Assembly: GCF_030272615.1 (NCBI RefSeq)
Contig: NC_081405.1
Span: 568,539,095 to 568,603,094 of the forward strand
DNA length: 64,000 nt
Direction: 5' to 3'
DNA from: Cryptomeria japonica
Lineage: Eukaryota > Streptophyta > Pinopsida > Cupressales > Cupressaceae
Part shown: positions 1 to 11,327 of the stretch, piece after piece
How positions within the stretch are numbered: the stretch's first letter is position 1
How the letters are laid out: the number at the start of each line of letters is the position of its first letter
The notes under the pieces: model-generated
Database searches by the model: none
Told to the model about the DNA's origin: nothing
What the model saw: only the letters and a program-made list of their open reading frames with translations
Program-made: the position numbers and the translations under genes

Positions 1-454
1 TCTATGGTGACAAGTGTCAAGAGGCTTCTAGAAGAGGTAGGATGAAAGGGAACACTTAGTGACAAGTGTCACAAAGGTTCTAGAAGATGTTGGATGAAAG
101 GGGACAAGGTGGTAGGTAGAATGGGTTAGGTTTAGGAGTGGTAGAAGTTAGGAGAATTTGAATTTAGAAATTCAAATATTAGGAAAATGGATAATTAATT
201 TCAACAACTCATGATTTGATTTGTTTTAATTAATTAGGAGATTTAGAAGAAATGATTTTGGTGGAGGGAATTAATTAATTAAAGGGGTGAAATGAAATGA
301 ACCTTTTTAATAAATCCTTAGATTTATTAATAAGTAGATGAAAAGGGAAATTTAATCAAATTGCTTAGTGAATTAAATTAAATTGGGAAGGAGAGATTAA
401 TTAAATAATTGCTTATTTAATTAATTATCTTTAGACCATTTTTAGGTGTATACA
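1..454 (-). repeat. Ty3/gypsy 3' LTR (left copy, cut by window edge)
   Basis: This stretch matches 8063-8516 base for base in length, with six substitutions that I counted by eye in 454 positions (about 1.3%). It ends in TGTATACA and is followed directly by a polypurine tract read on the minus strand, so it is the 3' LTR of a minus-strand element. The first roughly 500 bases of the LTR lie left of the window. The low divergence implies a fairly recent insertion compared with the other elements here. Confidence 0.92.
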
Positions 455-468
455 TTTTGCCCCTCCTT
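455..468 (-). other. Polypurine tract of the gypsy element
   Basis: On the minus strand this reads AAGGAGGGGCAAAA and abuts the LTR. In LTR retrotransposons such a tract primes plus-strand DNA synthesis. Its position fixes the element's orientation and its 3' boundary. Confidence 0.85.
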
Positions 469-748
469 GAAGTGAGGTGTGATGATGCATTGATTCAAAG
501 AATAATCTCATTTTGATGATGGTATTGATTTGATAGGATGCCCCAACTCTTGATTGCTAAATTCCAGTATAATGATGCCCCCTCGGGAGATCAATTGAGA
601 TAATTGATCTTTGGAGTTTTTGCGAGATTGATATCCCGATAGATTTGATTTGATTTCTACAACTGTGGTTTGATGAAAGTGCGAGTTCTTTGATTAGCTT
701 GATTGCCTAGATCGGTAAGATTGAAAAATCTTGATTGATTAGATTCAG

Positions 749-932
749 TCTGGTTTCAGGAAGGATTCATCCTGTATAAGACATGGATGATCATAACGTC
801 TAGTTTCAGGAAGGATTCATCCTGTATAAGACATGATCAGAACATCTGGTTTCAGGAAGGATACATCCTGTATAAGACATGAGTCAGAATCAATTTGTCT
901 GGTTTCAGGAAGGATTCATCCTGTATAAGACG
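749..932. repeat. Four-copy interspersed ~28-bp repeat with hairpin potential
   Basis: The phrase TTTCAGGAAGGATTCATCC followed by TGTATAAGAC occurs four times, separated by unequal spacers of about 18-26 bp. Within each unit AGGAT and ATCCT form a perfect 5-bp inverted repeat with a 2-base loop, and CAGGA/TCCTG offers an alternative stem. It lies in the gypsy element's 3' untranslated part, between the coding remnants and the 3' LTR. The function is unknown. Confidence 0.8.
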
Positions 933-2099
933 TGATAGAATTGATTAGGTTTGATTGATTGATTTCATTTGATAAGATTGATTAGATAAAGAACTGACAG
1001 TTTGTTGATATCAGTTGCAGAAATATTGGGATATGCTGATGTTGATTCTGTTGAGAGAGATAGCATAAGATTTGAGCTAGGTCGATAATATCATGAGAGA
1101 TATGCATTATTCTGATTCCGTATACACCTATGATGATACTTTGATGATTTTTGCCATAGATTTAACCTTGGATAAAAGGAACTTTTCGGATCCATGCAAG
1201 AATGAAATGCAAGCTAGAATGCAAATGAAATGCAATGGAATGCAAAGCTACGACCGGACCAGTCACTGGATTATTTTGCGTTTTTGTCATCATTGAGCTT
1301 TTGAAATGTGGGAAGTGAGTGCAAACATCGATGGTCTAATTAAACCATGATGACTTGAGCACTTCTTTCCTAGATTTTGATATAGCAAGTTAACACAAGC
1401 ATCGAGGTATAATTGAATCGAGATGACCTGAGTGTTGTTTGCATAAAGCAGGTAGTATTAATCATTTCAATATGCAAATTGGAAATGTCTTCAATGATAT
1501 TCTGATGATCATGTCCCGAGACAAATTTGCACATATTAATGATTAATTTTTAGACAATAGACAAGAAAAATATCATGTTTCTTCCTTGTTCCTCTAGTCA
1601 ATGACATCCCAAAGTTACTCAGAAATCATGATAGCGAAAAGCAATATAGAAAAGTTGAACAATCATGTTACAATCATTAGCCAAAAAGATATTATCCACT
1701 GAAAAGTGTGTGATGTGCTTAGATTTATTTCGTGATAGCTTGATAGTTGATAGTTTGATCTTGTGTTCAATGTTGGATGTGTCTCAGTTTTCGCTTGATA
1801 AGAGTTGTCTAACTGTTTGTTCAAAAGTCTTGCCCCCAGCTAGGTGTAAGATTTTGCCCCAAGCCTAGAAACAAATTCGTTATGATATATCCAATGCTCC
1901 AAACCATGGTAAGAAGCCACCTAGGATGCTTGCATATGTATAAAGGCTTCATGATGATCAACGCTGATGGAAAATGAATGCAAGCAGAAAAATGCATGAA
2001 CTAATAGATGGAAGAGCCAGCCAATAGATAGCGCCTGTTTGCCAGGTTTTCACCATCTATTTTTATTGCACTTTTTCTGATATTTGATTTTTTTGGATT

Positions 2100-2262
2100 T
2101 TCTGCTTTTTCACTTTTTAGGATTTTTCTGATTTTTCACTGTTTTTTGATTTTTCTGATTTTTCACTATTTTTGATTTTTCTGATTTTTCACTATTTTTG
2201 ATTTTTCTGATTTTTCACTATTTTTGATTTTTTCTAATTTTTTCTAATTTTTTTTATTTTTC
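2100..2262. repeat. T-rich tandem repeat, ~26-bp period
   Basis: About four imperfect copies of a 26-bp unit built from TTTTTCTGATTTTTCACTAT, decaying to plain T-rich sequence at the right end. It overlaps the 3' end of the gypsy coding remnant and is probably replication slippage. Confidence 0.75.
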
Positions 2263-2712
2263 TTTCTGGTTTTCCAGACATAGAATTTCTGTAGATGCCT
2301 GATATTGATGGGTTCCTCGAGTTGATCCCCATCCTGTGTTGATAGCTGATATGCTCCTGACCCAAATACTATTGTGACCACAAATGGACCTAACCAATTT
2401 GGTTCAAATTTGTCTTTCTTTTCTCGATCTGCCTGATTGCGTGGATTGATCTTTCCTACCAGATCTAGACCCCATTGACAGAAAGGCCATGATGTTGCTA
2501 AATCTTGAAGTTCTTGTGTTGGTGCATGAATCAAATTCCCATGGATTTGACATTGTTTGCATGTTCTTGCTATCTTAAAAGAATTGCATTCCATAATCGG
2601 CCAATAGTAGCCCAAGCGTATGAGTTTCTTCAAAAGGGTAAGACCACTTGAATGAGTGCCACAAATGTCATTATGGACTTCATGTAAAGCATTCTCAGAT
2701 TCTTCTTGTTCA
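2244..2712 (-). pseudogene. Ty3/gypsy integrase remnant (zinc finger and C-terminal domain, core deleted)
   Basis: Integrase would join the element's cDNA to the host genome. The N-terminal HHCC finger is visible across 2712-2540: an H-rich start read past the ATG, then LGYYWPIMECNSF and TCKQCQIHGN. The text continues to WGLDLVG, the start of the DDE core with its first aspartate. It then jumps to KKDKFEPNWLGPFVV, the C-terminal GPF motif, followed by the usual ending on domain-linking residues (INIRHLQKFY). Most of the catalytic core, with the second D and the E, is therefore missing. The product could not be an active integrase. Confidence 0.85.
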
Positions 2713-2717
2713 AGACA

Positions 2718-3230
2718 TCATAAGAGAGTACCATCTAGACCTCGTTTATACAGGGTATCCGCGATGAGAGTATAATGGGAGGATTGGCGAATAAAATTTC
2801 TCTTTTGGTTCTTGGATAAGTCAGGAGGTAAGATGTTATCTTTCAGGTATGTGTTAGTTTGGCCATAGCGGAAGGAATCATGTCCAATGAGTTGATAGAT
2901 GGTTTGGGAATCAGGACAATTATAGGCGGGATGAAACAACTCTTCAACTAGGAATTCATAACGCTCTTGATTTTCCTGTGTCTGCAATAGAGAAGCAAGT
3001 GTAGCCATGGCGTCTATTGCTTTGTTGTCATTTCTGGGGATCTGTTCAAAAGTTATTTCTACAAAGTACTTCTTGATATCATCCACCATCTTTTTGTAAG
3101 GCATGAGTTTGTCATATTTTGTTTGATAGTCATCATTGATTTGATTAATGACAAGCTGGGAGTCTCCAAAGACCTAAAGTTGTGTTATATTCCATTCTAC
3201 AGCCATTTTGATGAATAGAATGCCTGTTCC
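2718..3230 (-). pseudogene. Ty3/gypsy RNase H remnant with integrase N-terminal lead-in
   Basis: Minus-strand reading gives VFGDSQLVINQIN, then MPYKKMVDDIKKYFVEITFE and IPRNDNKAIDAMATLASL, the order typical of the C-terminal half of plant Ty3/gypsy RNase H (RNA-strand removal during reverse transcription). About 120 codons follow, leading toward the integrase finger. A stop lies just upstream of VFGDSQ (TAG, at about 3175). The N-terminal half of RNase H is only partly legible. Confidence 0.8.
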
Positions 3231-3266
3231 TGATTTATGTTGTGTTCCATTATTGATGCTTGCTCT

Positions 3267-3551
3267 TCATCCATGTTGTATTCCATTATTGATGCTTGCT
3301 CCTGGACTGATATTTGGGTGATGTATTGTAAGATATGGATCAAACCCTGGAACATCTATATATGAATAGGTAAAGTTGATTTGCCATCTTTTGAATGGTT
3401 TCAGGTATTTTTGCCTTGCTAGTTTTGATAAAGAAGTTGTTGGAAGTAGATCAGTTGTGCCAATGATAGTTGCCTTTGCTAGTGCTATTATGATAGATAA
3501 CTTCTCTTGATAGTACACAGGTAAGGTGTCAAATCTCCCATCTTTCGGCAC
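3267..3551 (-). pseudogene. Unassigned gypsy polyprotein segment
   Basis: A 94-codon open stretch between the protease region and RNase H. In an intact element this interval would carry about 1.5 kb of reverse transcriptase, but I see none of its motifs (such as FxDD or a palm LPQG-like motif). The last codons coincide with a short duplicated phrase at 3250-3300 built on TTATTGATGCTTGCTC. I do not recognise the segment; it may be linker sequence left after an RT deletion. Confidence 0.5.
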
Positions 3552-3596
3552 CTCTAGGAGGTTTTCACCGTTAGATATGTCCTTGATTTTTACTTT

Positions 3597-4937
3597 TTAC
3601 CAGTCTAATGTTGCCAATAAATGATTTTTAGCATTAGACCTGATATTGTTATCTTGATTTTTAATTTTGCAACTAGGAGATTTGACATCCATTTGACTTG
3701 AAGATACGTTAGCGAAATCCCTAGTGAAAGTTGTTGTGGGTTTTATTTCATTAAGATATAAAGATATGGCATGGTCATTAGGTAAGGTATCATTAGCTAT
3801 AGGTCCTTCATTTTCCCAGTCCATAGGTTTAGGATAGCTTAAGGATAAAGGATCTTCAGGTTGAAGAGTTTCAAAGATATTAGGGGTCATGACAGAGATG
3901 TCAGAGCTTTTAGTATGTATTTCCATGTCTAGAATGGTACTCTCATTAGAATGACCTCGTATAAGAAAATCCTGATCGTCCTTGGTTAAGTCCATGTCAG
4001 TTGAATGTGATTCTGATTCAAGTAGGCTAGTTCCTAATGTTTGTTCTGCATACGTGTGAACTACATCGACTACTATATCTGCTTCTTCATCCCTCTCAAT
4101 TTGAAGTTGCTCTTGCTTGTTTCTCCATGATAGCAAATATTCTCCATTCCCTTGATCTTTCAGCTGCATTTGTTTTTCCATGTTTGACAAAATTGATTCA
4201 AATGATTGTTCCTTGGATTGTGTGCTTGAAGGTGTTGCCTCTTTGTTAGGTGAAATAATGACCTCTTGAGCTGATTTCTGATTATTACAACACTGCACTA
4301 GATTTGAGTCTATTGAGATAGTGATTTCCTGTCCATTGTATGGAAATTTTAAGCACTGATCACATGTTGATGTAATAGCCTGTATATCTTGTATCCATGG
4401 TCTCCCCAAGAGTATATTGTATGGTAGGTCCAAGTCTAAAACTTGGCATGCTATTTCCTTCTACAAAGGTCCCACTGTGATGGGTAATATCGTCATTCCT
4501 TTAGAGGAATGCTCTTCTTCATTATGTGCTTTGATTTTGATCTTTTTCTGGGGATCAACTGCATCTTCTGAATAGCCTAGAGCATAGACAAGATTCATAA
4601 AGCAAATGTTCAAGCTAGCTCCCCCATCTATTAGGACACGTTTAACAAGAATTCTATGAATGAGGACTTCAATTTGCAAGGAAGCATTATGGGGATTTTG
4701 CAATGAATCAATGCTTGGATATGAAGGAGATGAGCTTTGAATAGGATTCTCTGAAATAGGCTTGATGGAAATCATGGAAACTTCAGCTTTGGATGTATTA
4801 TTTGGCAAGGATGCTATGGAAGGTTCTTGCAAGCTTTTAGGAGGTGTAGGAATAGATTCCTTTGGATAATCATTTTGCTTATGGATGGATGGATCATTGT
4901 TATACATAGGTGTACGACTTTGATCTTCTTTAGCCAA
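3597..4937 (-). pseudogene. Ty3/gypsy aspartic protease region of gag-pol, one in-frame stop
   Basis: Two open segments share one frame and are separated by a single TAG near 4450. The protease signature reads VLIDGGASLNIC, then a GYSE segment, an IKAHNEEEHSSKGM segment, a PITVGPL segment and LPYNILLGRPWIQ. This is the flap and second-strand order of plant Ty3/gypsy proteases, whose active site often reads DGG rather than DSG/DTG. N-terminal to it is a Ser/Pro/Lys-rich stretch; C-terminal to it are about 200 acidic, low-similarity codons. Protease would cut the polyprotein during particle maturation. Confidence 0.82.
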
Positions 4938-4985
4938 ATCCTTTAGGGATCTCTTTAAGAGGTGCAGAAAAGAGCCACTTTTCTT

Positions 4986-5413
4986 CTAAGATGTGTTTAA
5001 ATCCTTGTGAGGTTTTAACATAGTTTGATTTTGATTTTGAACTTGTTTGATTTCTCTGATATGTTGGTTTGTCATGTGTTCTTCTTGTGTTTTTCTTTTA
5101 TATGTCATGTTGATATGATTTTCAGCGATTTCAAATGTTTCAGCGATCTTATGTCTCTGCTCTCTTGTTAAGATGGGCATTGTGTTTGATATTGTGCTAA
5201 GATTTGATTGTTTAAAGGTTGTTTTGGTAAGTGATCAATAGTCAATTTCAAGGCCATAGAGCGATATGACACTAAAAGAGGATTCAAGTATTTAAAGGTT
5301 TGCAAGTTTTTCGATCTTCGGTTTAGGAGTGCAATGGTGATGATTGATAAGAACCAAGTCCAGTAGGAAAGATATATCCTACGATGTGGGACAAGGTTAT
5401 CCTGACCAAACAT
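4986..5413 (-). pseudogene. Possible gag-end remnant of the gypsy element
   Basis: Two overlapping short open frames (4986-5180 and 5168-5413), rich in Glu, Lys, His and Gln. They lie where gag would end, between leader and protease. I see no CCHC knuckle and no major homology region. Either gag is lost, or what remains is too decayed to recognise. Confidence 0.35.
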
Positions 5414-5730
5414 TTCAGTTTCGTGATAAAGGATGATTGATCCTGATGAGAAACTATGTTTGAGTGATCAGTTTATCAAAGAGTGTGATAATGCACTTTG
5501 AGATGTTTAGATCTTGAACTTGTTGGGGGTAAGCACTTTGAAAATCTTAAGGTGTTTATGTTCTAGAGTCTGATTTTGATGAGTGATAACTTGACCAAGC
5601 AAGCCAAGCAGACAATTTAAGCCCAGATTGACAGATAACAGGTGTTTATGCTTACTGCAAATTGATCAGGCAGAAATGACAAGTCTGAAACAAGCATGTA
5701 GGACACAGCTCTGGACTAATAGATGTAGAG

Positions 5731-5893
5731 TTTCGTACGACATAAGATTCAGCTTAGGATGATACAAGATACAAAATAGAATGAGAAACTAGTGACTTCA
5801 TGTGAACAGTAGTTTTTCGTATGACATAGAACCTTGACTCATACGACAAAAGATCAAGCAATACGACAGAGACTCCTGACTCGTATGACAGGT
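5731..5893. repeat. TCGTA(C/T)GAC motif cluster 1
   Basis: At least five copies of a degenerate motif (TTTCGTACGACATAAG, TTTCGTATGACATAG, CTCATACGACAAAAG, CAATACGACAGAG, CTCGTATGACAGG), spaced 20-70 bp apart in both orientations or as variants. The core is the palindrome TCGTACGA. It lies within the gypsy leader. Confidence 0.7.
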
Positions 5894-7194
5894 ATTTGAG
5901 CAATTATAAAAAGTGTTTGTTTGTTTGAGTTTTGACCACTGGATTTTGATGTTTTACTTTGGTTTTCCAGTTTTAAGTGTCTGATTTTTCAATTTTAGGG
6001 ATGAATACACAGCAAACACATGATGTGATACATGACTCTCAATCAAGCTAAACCCTAAGGAAGTTGGTTGAGAATGAAAAACCTTTTCTTGCTAACTTAG
6101 GCACACACCCAATAACTAATCAGAATATGGTCACTGAGTCTCACACAATGGATTCTCAACGTCGTATTATCCGACTCCAAATGTTAATGGGGGCACAATA
6201 TGGCAAGTGTCTTGGGAGAGTTACTATCTCTCTTGCACAAAGATTATCACCCTTTCGGAGGTGAATCGGGTAGCTTCTATTTTTATAGTTCTTAGTTAGG
6301 AATTTTGTTTGAAATTACCCCTTGAAGTCACGCAAGCGTGATTGAGGCCTCTAGCCCGACAAGGTACCGAAACAAGTTGTAGTCATGTAAACATGATTGA
6401 GACCGTGAGGCCCTACAAAATGCCCGATATGAGAGATCTCAAAGAGAAGACTCAAATAATCCCATCCTCTGAGACTTTAATCATCAGAGACCTATTTATT
6501 ATAGTGAGTTGGAATGCTTAGGTCTAGCTATACTCACTTGGGTTGTTCTCATAGGGTGATTACTTTTTCCCACTGTGACAGGCCCGCTAAAGGTATGCAA
6601 TATTGAAAGCAAAAAGATGAGTCTAGCTTTCTAATCACCTAAGGAAGGTGAGAGCATACTCGCCTATCATCACAAGCACATAATACATGATCATTTCTTT
6701 AAGCCCAAATTGAAATGTGCCTAAAAATCTTAAAGAATACACAAAGTTTTTTTGTTGAATCCTTAGGCAACCTGCAAAATAGATCCATTAGTAGTCATGA
6801 TTGTGTTTTGAATTTGTCTTTGACAAGCGTATCTTTGACAAGCGTATCTGCAAGAAAAGAGTTAGGCTACAAACATTTCATAGACATAACAAGATTAGCA
6901 TTAGTGATCCAAACTATGAAATTTTCAGAAAAATTATATGAAATTTTATCTTAACTTCAAATAGGCATAACTTATTGCTCGGGACTCAAAATTACAAGTC
7001 GTTTACCTCATTAGAAAGGTATACTAGAGTTCTAGATGCAATTTTCAAAAACACAAATTACCGACGTATAGACAAATTTGAAAATTCCAATTTGCAGTTT
7101 TTCAAAAAAATCACAGATGCAGAAACTTGTAAGACATGATTTATCTGACAGAACGACAAATGATTAAATTTCGCACAAGGACCAAAATTGACTT

Positions 7195-7465
7195 GTACGA
7201 CATAATATTTTGAAGCCATAAATTCGTATGACACGAAATTAGCTCTCGTATGATAGTGAAATTAAGCTCGTATGAATCAGGATGAAGTTAGTACGAGTAA
7301 AGAATTTTCAATACAAAACCTCGTACGACACAGATTTATAGCTAGTACGAGTAAAGAATTTGCAGTATAAAATCTCGTACAAGTCAGAATTATACCTTGT
7401 ACGAGTTAGGATGAGCTATTGTCTGACACTGAAAGGAAGTTTGTATGAGCTAGAAAGGCAACTTG
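7195..7465. repeat. TCGTA(C/T)GA motif cluster 2, next to the primer-binding site
   Basis: About ten copies of the same degenerate motif in 270 bp (for example TTGTACGACATAAT, TTCGTATGACACG, AGTACGAGTAAAGAATT twice, CCTCGTACGACAC, TCTCGTACAAGTC, CTTGTACGAGTTAG). Both CGTACGAC and its mirror GTACGAG appear. It ends some 75 bp from the primer-binding site. Confidence 0.75.
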
Positions 7466-7537
7466 TATGACAATCTGATTCTGATCCGGCAGAGATGAAG
7501 TTTGAGGAAGCTTGGGAGGCTGAAAATGATGATTTCG

Positions 7538-7555
7538 GCCCCACGGTGGGCGCCA
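7538..7555 (-). other. Primer-binding site of the gypsy element
   Basis: The minus strand reads TGGCGCCCACCGTGGGGC, four A residues inside the LTR end. TGGCGCC-type sites are common in plant Ty3/gypsy elements. Together with the PPT at 455-468 it shows that the element has both priming sites. Confidence 0.85.
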
Positions 7556-7559
7556 AAAA

Positions 7560-8516
7560 TGTCATGCTCTATGAAGTGTACCTATACCTATAAACACAAT
7601 GCACTCAATAAATCATTACAAGCAATGGTTAGTAAATTGAAACAATGAAAAGTAAAACCATAGGTAATCGACTTATTGCCTCCTAGTAAATGCGAGTATG
7701 AATTTTGCTCTCAAATCTTAGTATGCAAATTCTAGTGACTTGACTACACTTAGATGGAGGATTTGAATGCTGAAAATGCATGATGTAGCAATAATAGCAT
7801 GATTAAGCTAAGATTTAAGCTAAATTGAGCATGATAACATTGCTAAGAATGATAAACTATAAGCTAGATGCCTATAATAACAATGCAAATGATAAAATTA
7901 AATTGGGACCCTTTGAGCTCCAAAATGAGGTCTATTTATAGGATTTTCCAAGGCTAGGGGTGAGTTGGCATGGATAAACGGTTGAGATTGATCTGAAGAT
8001 ATCAATGGTTAAATTGGAGGAGGTTGGCAAAGGGGGTTGGATTAAAGGGAACATCTGTCATCTCTATGGTGACAAGTGTCAAGAGGCTTATAGAAGAGGT
8101 AGGATGAAAGGGAACACTTAGTGACAAGTGTCACAAAGGTTCTAGAAGATGTTGGATGAAAGGGGACAAGGTGGTAGGTAGAATGGGTTAGGTTTAGGAG
8201 TGGTAGAAGTTAGGAGAATTTGAATTTAGAAATTCAAATATTAGGAAAATGGCTAATTAATTTCAACAACTCATGATTTGATTTGTTTTAATTAATTAGG
8301 AGATTTAGAAGAAATGATTTTGGTGGAGGGAATTAATTAATTAAAGGGGTGAAATGAAATGAACCTTTTTAATAAATCCTTAGATTTATTAATAAGTAGA
8401 TGAAAAGGGAAATTTAATCAAATTGCTTAGTAAATTCAATTAAATTGGGAAGGAGAGATTAATTAAATAATTGCTTATTTAATTAATTATCTTCAGACCA
8501 TTTTCAGGTGTATACA
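7560..8516 (-). repeat. Ty3/gypsy 5' LTR (complete, 957 bp)
   Basis: Runs from TGTCATGC next to the primer-binding site to TGTATACA at 8516, so it has TG...CA ends. The distal 454 bp match 1-454. The right flank (CATAC, 8517-8521) is copia protease sequence, so the gypsy element landed inside a copia gene. The matching left flank lies outside the window, so the target duplication cannot be checked. Confidence 0.92.
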
Positions 8517-8843
8517 CATACCATTTTTAAACTCCAATGGGTATCCTTTATCATTGAGTTGTGCCCCACTCAAAAGATTGTACTTTATTCCTTCAACCCA
8601 GTAGACATCATCTGGACTGCTCTTTCCATTAAGAGAAATAACTCCTTTACCTTTAACCATGTAGGGTGAGTCATTGCCAAATATAAAAACACCACCATCA
8701 AATTCCTTCAAGGAAAGAAATTTTCTCCGATCACCGGTCATATGATATGAACAACCACTATCAATGATCCAATCATCAAAGTTATCCATCCTAGATACTA
8801 ATGCCTTCTGGTCTGATATCTCTTCCTTAATAGCTACAAACAC
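8517..8843 (-). pseudogene. Ty1/copia aspartic protease, cut by the gypsy insertion (element C)
   Basis: The minus strand reads DDWIIDSGCSYHMTGD, the classic copia protease active site. It continues through VISLNGKSSPDDVYWVEGIK and on to FKNGMCIH, where the gypsy LTR begins. The rest of pol would lie left of the window. This piece is open for about 110 codons and its active site looks intact, so the copy was probably fairly young when it was disrupted. Confidence 0.9.
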
Positions 8844-8963
8844 AATATCTTCACTAGCATCACCATCAGATTCTTCATTGGTGATACCACTATCAATAGC
8901 AATAAGACAATCTCTCTTGCCTTTACCCTTATATTTCTTGATTTTATCTCTCTTGTTTTCATT

Positions 8964-9167
8964 TTAACCATTAGGACAATTAGTAGCTATGTGGCCAATC
9001 TTGTTGCATGCAAAACATTTTAAAGGTAATTTACCTCTATATTTACTAGTGCCTCTAGGCAACTGTTTTGCCAACAATGCTTTAAGCTCCACTAAATATT
9101 CTTCATCATCAACATGTCTATTGGATCTGGATTCATAACCATGACTAGTATCTCTATTTTTTCTCAA
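8964..9167 (-). pseudogene. Copia gag zinc knuckle region (element C)
   Basis: Contains KCFACNKIGHIATNCPNG, a CX2CX4HX4C nucleic-acid-binding knuckle, preceded by a Glu/Leu-rich segment and KYRGKLPL. A TAA stop at 8964 separates it from the protease downstream. The same phrase order occurs in elements A and B further right, so the three belong to related copia lineages. Confidence 0.88.
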
Positions 9168-9865
9168 AGATGGGTTAGAAATAGAAGCTCTAAATGCAGA
9201 CTCAAATTTCTATACACTACCATCATAACCGTTTAATTCAAAAGCAATAAGCTTGCCAATGATGGAGTCAAGAGTTAACTTAGTTTTATCAATGGACTTC
9301 AGCTCCTGAATAGATGGAACTCAAATAGCATAGACCGGTAGCAGGGTTCTCAGTACCTTACTGATCACTATGCTATCTTCCACTTTCCCTCCTGCACTCT
9401 TAATTTCACTAACTATCTCTTTTATCCTATGACCATACTACTAGATATTCTCACCTTCCGTAATCCTCATGTCATCAAACTTTCCTTTTAGACTCTCCTC
9501 TTTAGCAATATTAACATGTTCATCACCACTATAAATCTCTTCAAGTTTTTTCCATACCTCATATGCAGTTTCAAGACCATGAACATCTACATATTTAGCA
9601 TCAGACAAGGAACTGATAATAGCCTCTAATGCTTGATGATTTTCTTGTTGTTATTTCTTCTAATCATCAATCAAAATCCCAGTAGGTGAAATATACTTAG
9701 TATCTACATGATCCTAATACTAACTTCCCAGACTCTTGATGTAAATTTTTATTTTGTCACTCCATATCTTATAGTTTTCTCTGTTGAACTTTGGACCTTC
9801 CTTCTTCATTATTATGTAGAAGATCTTTTCCTCAAGCTGTTAGGCTTAGATCTTAGAGGACTTGA
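9168..9865 (-). pseudogene. Decayed copia gag core (element C)
   Basis: Occupies the space between the primer-binding site and the zinc knuckle. Minus-strand translation gives fragments of the copia gag domain in several frames, with stops, including segments about handling a 'LETAYEVWKKLEEIY'-like pattern near 9540-9580. No single frame stays open. The assignment rests mainly on position. Confidence 0.6.
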
Positions 9866-9882
9866 GAAGCACTGATACCAAT
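9866..9882 (-). other. Primer-binding site of copia element C
   Basis: The minus strand reads ATTGGTATCAGTGCTTC directly inside the LTR end. This is close to the initiator tRNA-Met complement TGGTATCAGAGC, the usual primer of plant copia elements. Confidence 0.85.
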
Positions 9883-11327
9883 TGATGGTATGATGAAAGA
9901 ATAAGTATCTAGTAGATTACTGAGAGAGGGGGGGTGAATCAGCAAATAGAAAAACTGATACAAACTTTCTCAATCTCAATCTCAATTACACAAAGTAAAC
10001 TTATCAAATGAAATACCATTGTCAAGATCAATACTCATAAGAAAACCGGTTGATTGTTACAACAACTTAACAGTAAATAACATTAAACTTGTAAACATCC
10101 AAATGCTTTATCAAATGCCAACATACTCCATTTCTCAATGCTTCTGGTTATCATGCCTTATCAGAATAGTTAAGTAATTAATCAAATCAACCATAAGATC
10201 ATAACCACAAAAACAATCACCACATGACGCAAGTATTTTTGATGTGGAAACCCAAATAGGTAAAAACCACGGTGAGATGGGACTCACAAGATAATATTTA
10301 AACTCTTCAGAATTTTGCCCTATTAGGGGCCAAGCCTGTTAAAGCTTTTACAAAAGTCTTGTTAAGAACTAATCCTATTAGGAATCACTTGGTTAAGGGA
10401 TTGACTACAAATGCCTTGTTAGAAGCAATACCCTGTAAGGAGTAACCTTAGTAGAGGATTTGAAAATCCAATCTAATGGATCTCCTTGTTAGAGGATTTA
10501 ATAAGTAACCAAGCTTGTTAGAGCTTACCCAGTTAGGGGATTTCAATTCTACTGTAATTGTTAGAAAACAACAAGAGTTTTCTTGATTTGTCTGAATAGC
10601 ACTACACTTGCTTAATCATATCCTTTTCAGCTCCTATCTGCCTTTACTCAAATTGCCGACTCATCATCTGGTTTAGCAACCACACACTCAACTGATTTCT
10701 GCCAACTCTTGGCAACACTAAACAAAATAACTTCATCAACCTTATAAACAAATCAAATAGGTCACTAACACAACAAAAGCCTAATTCTCTCATTGAGATT
10801 ACAAACAAGTCAGTACAAGTATGACCGTTGGATTACATAGGAATCTCTACACATCAATCAAGAAAACCTCAACCGCTCCTTGATTACCGATTCATTGAGC
10901 TCGGTAACTCATCACACACTTTGCATTAGATGCAATATACTTTGATCATTCCCTAGACAAACAAACACGCCAAATTTGTTTGAACTTGTCTTTATATAAT
11001 GACCATATGTGTCACCATCATTACCGCTCAACATCAAATCATAAACCAACATAACCAATCCAACAACCTCAATCAGTTAGGGTTTAACAAAAACAACTGG
11101 TAGGGTTTACCAGTCACATTACATAGAGATGGTTTAACCTTTTACACCGTTTACCAGTTCTCCTTACAAACTTACATACCAGTTTACAATGTCCTTCACA
11201 AAGCTCTTCCTATCGGTTACAAGACAATATCAACAATAACAATAATATCAACAATATCATTACCAAATAATTGACATCAATGAAAACATAACATATCATT
11301 AATGCAATCTTCATGCACATGCCAACA
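9883..11327 (-). repeat. 5' LTR of copia element C (~1,445 bp)
   Basis: Bounded by TGATGG next to the primer-binding site and CCAACA at 11327. It starts with the GAGAGGGGGGGTGAATCAG phrase shared by several copia LTRs here. 10300-10570 holds short quasi-repeats built on (T)TGTTAGAG and TTAGGGGATT. A minus-strand TATATAAA at 10991-10998 is a plausible TATA box. The right boundary is inferred from the TG/CA rule, since the partner LTR is outside the window. Confidence 0.75.

Larger units (their letters stand above)
5414..7537 (-). other. Long non-coding leader of the gypsy element
   Basis: About 2.1 kb between the primer-binding site and the first coding remnants. I see no coding region. It contains two clusters of a short motif related to TCGTACGA, annotated separately. 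In a normal element this is where the packaging signal and gag start would be. Confidence 0.6.

Noticed and set aside
749-932. CRISPR-like pattern (four short repeats with spacers)
   Set aside because: Only four units, uneven spacers, inside a plant gypsy element; no cas genes and wrong context.
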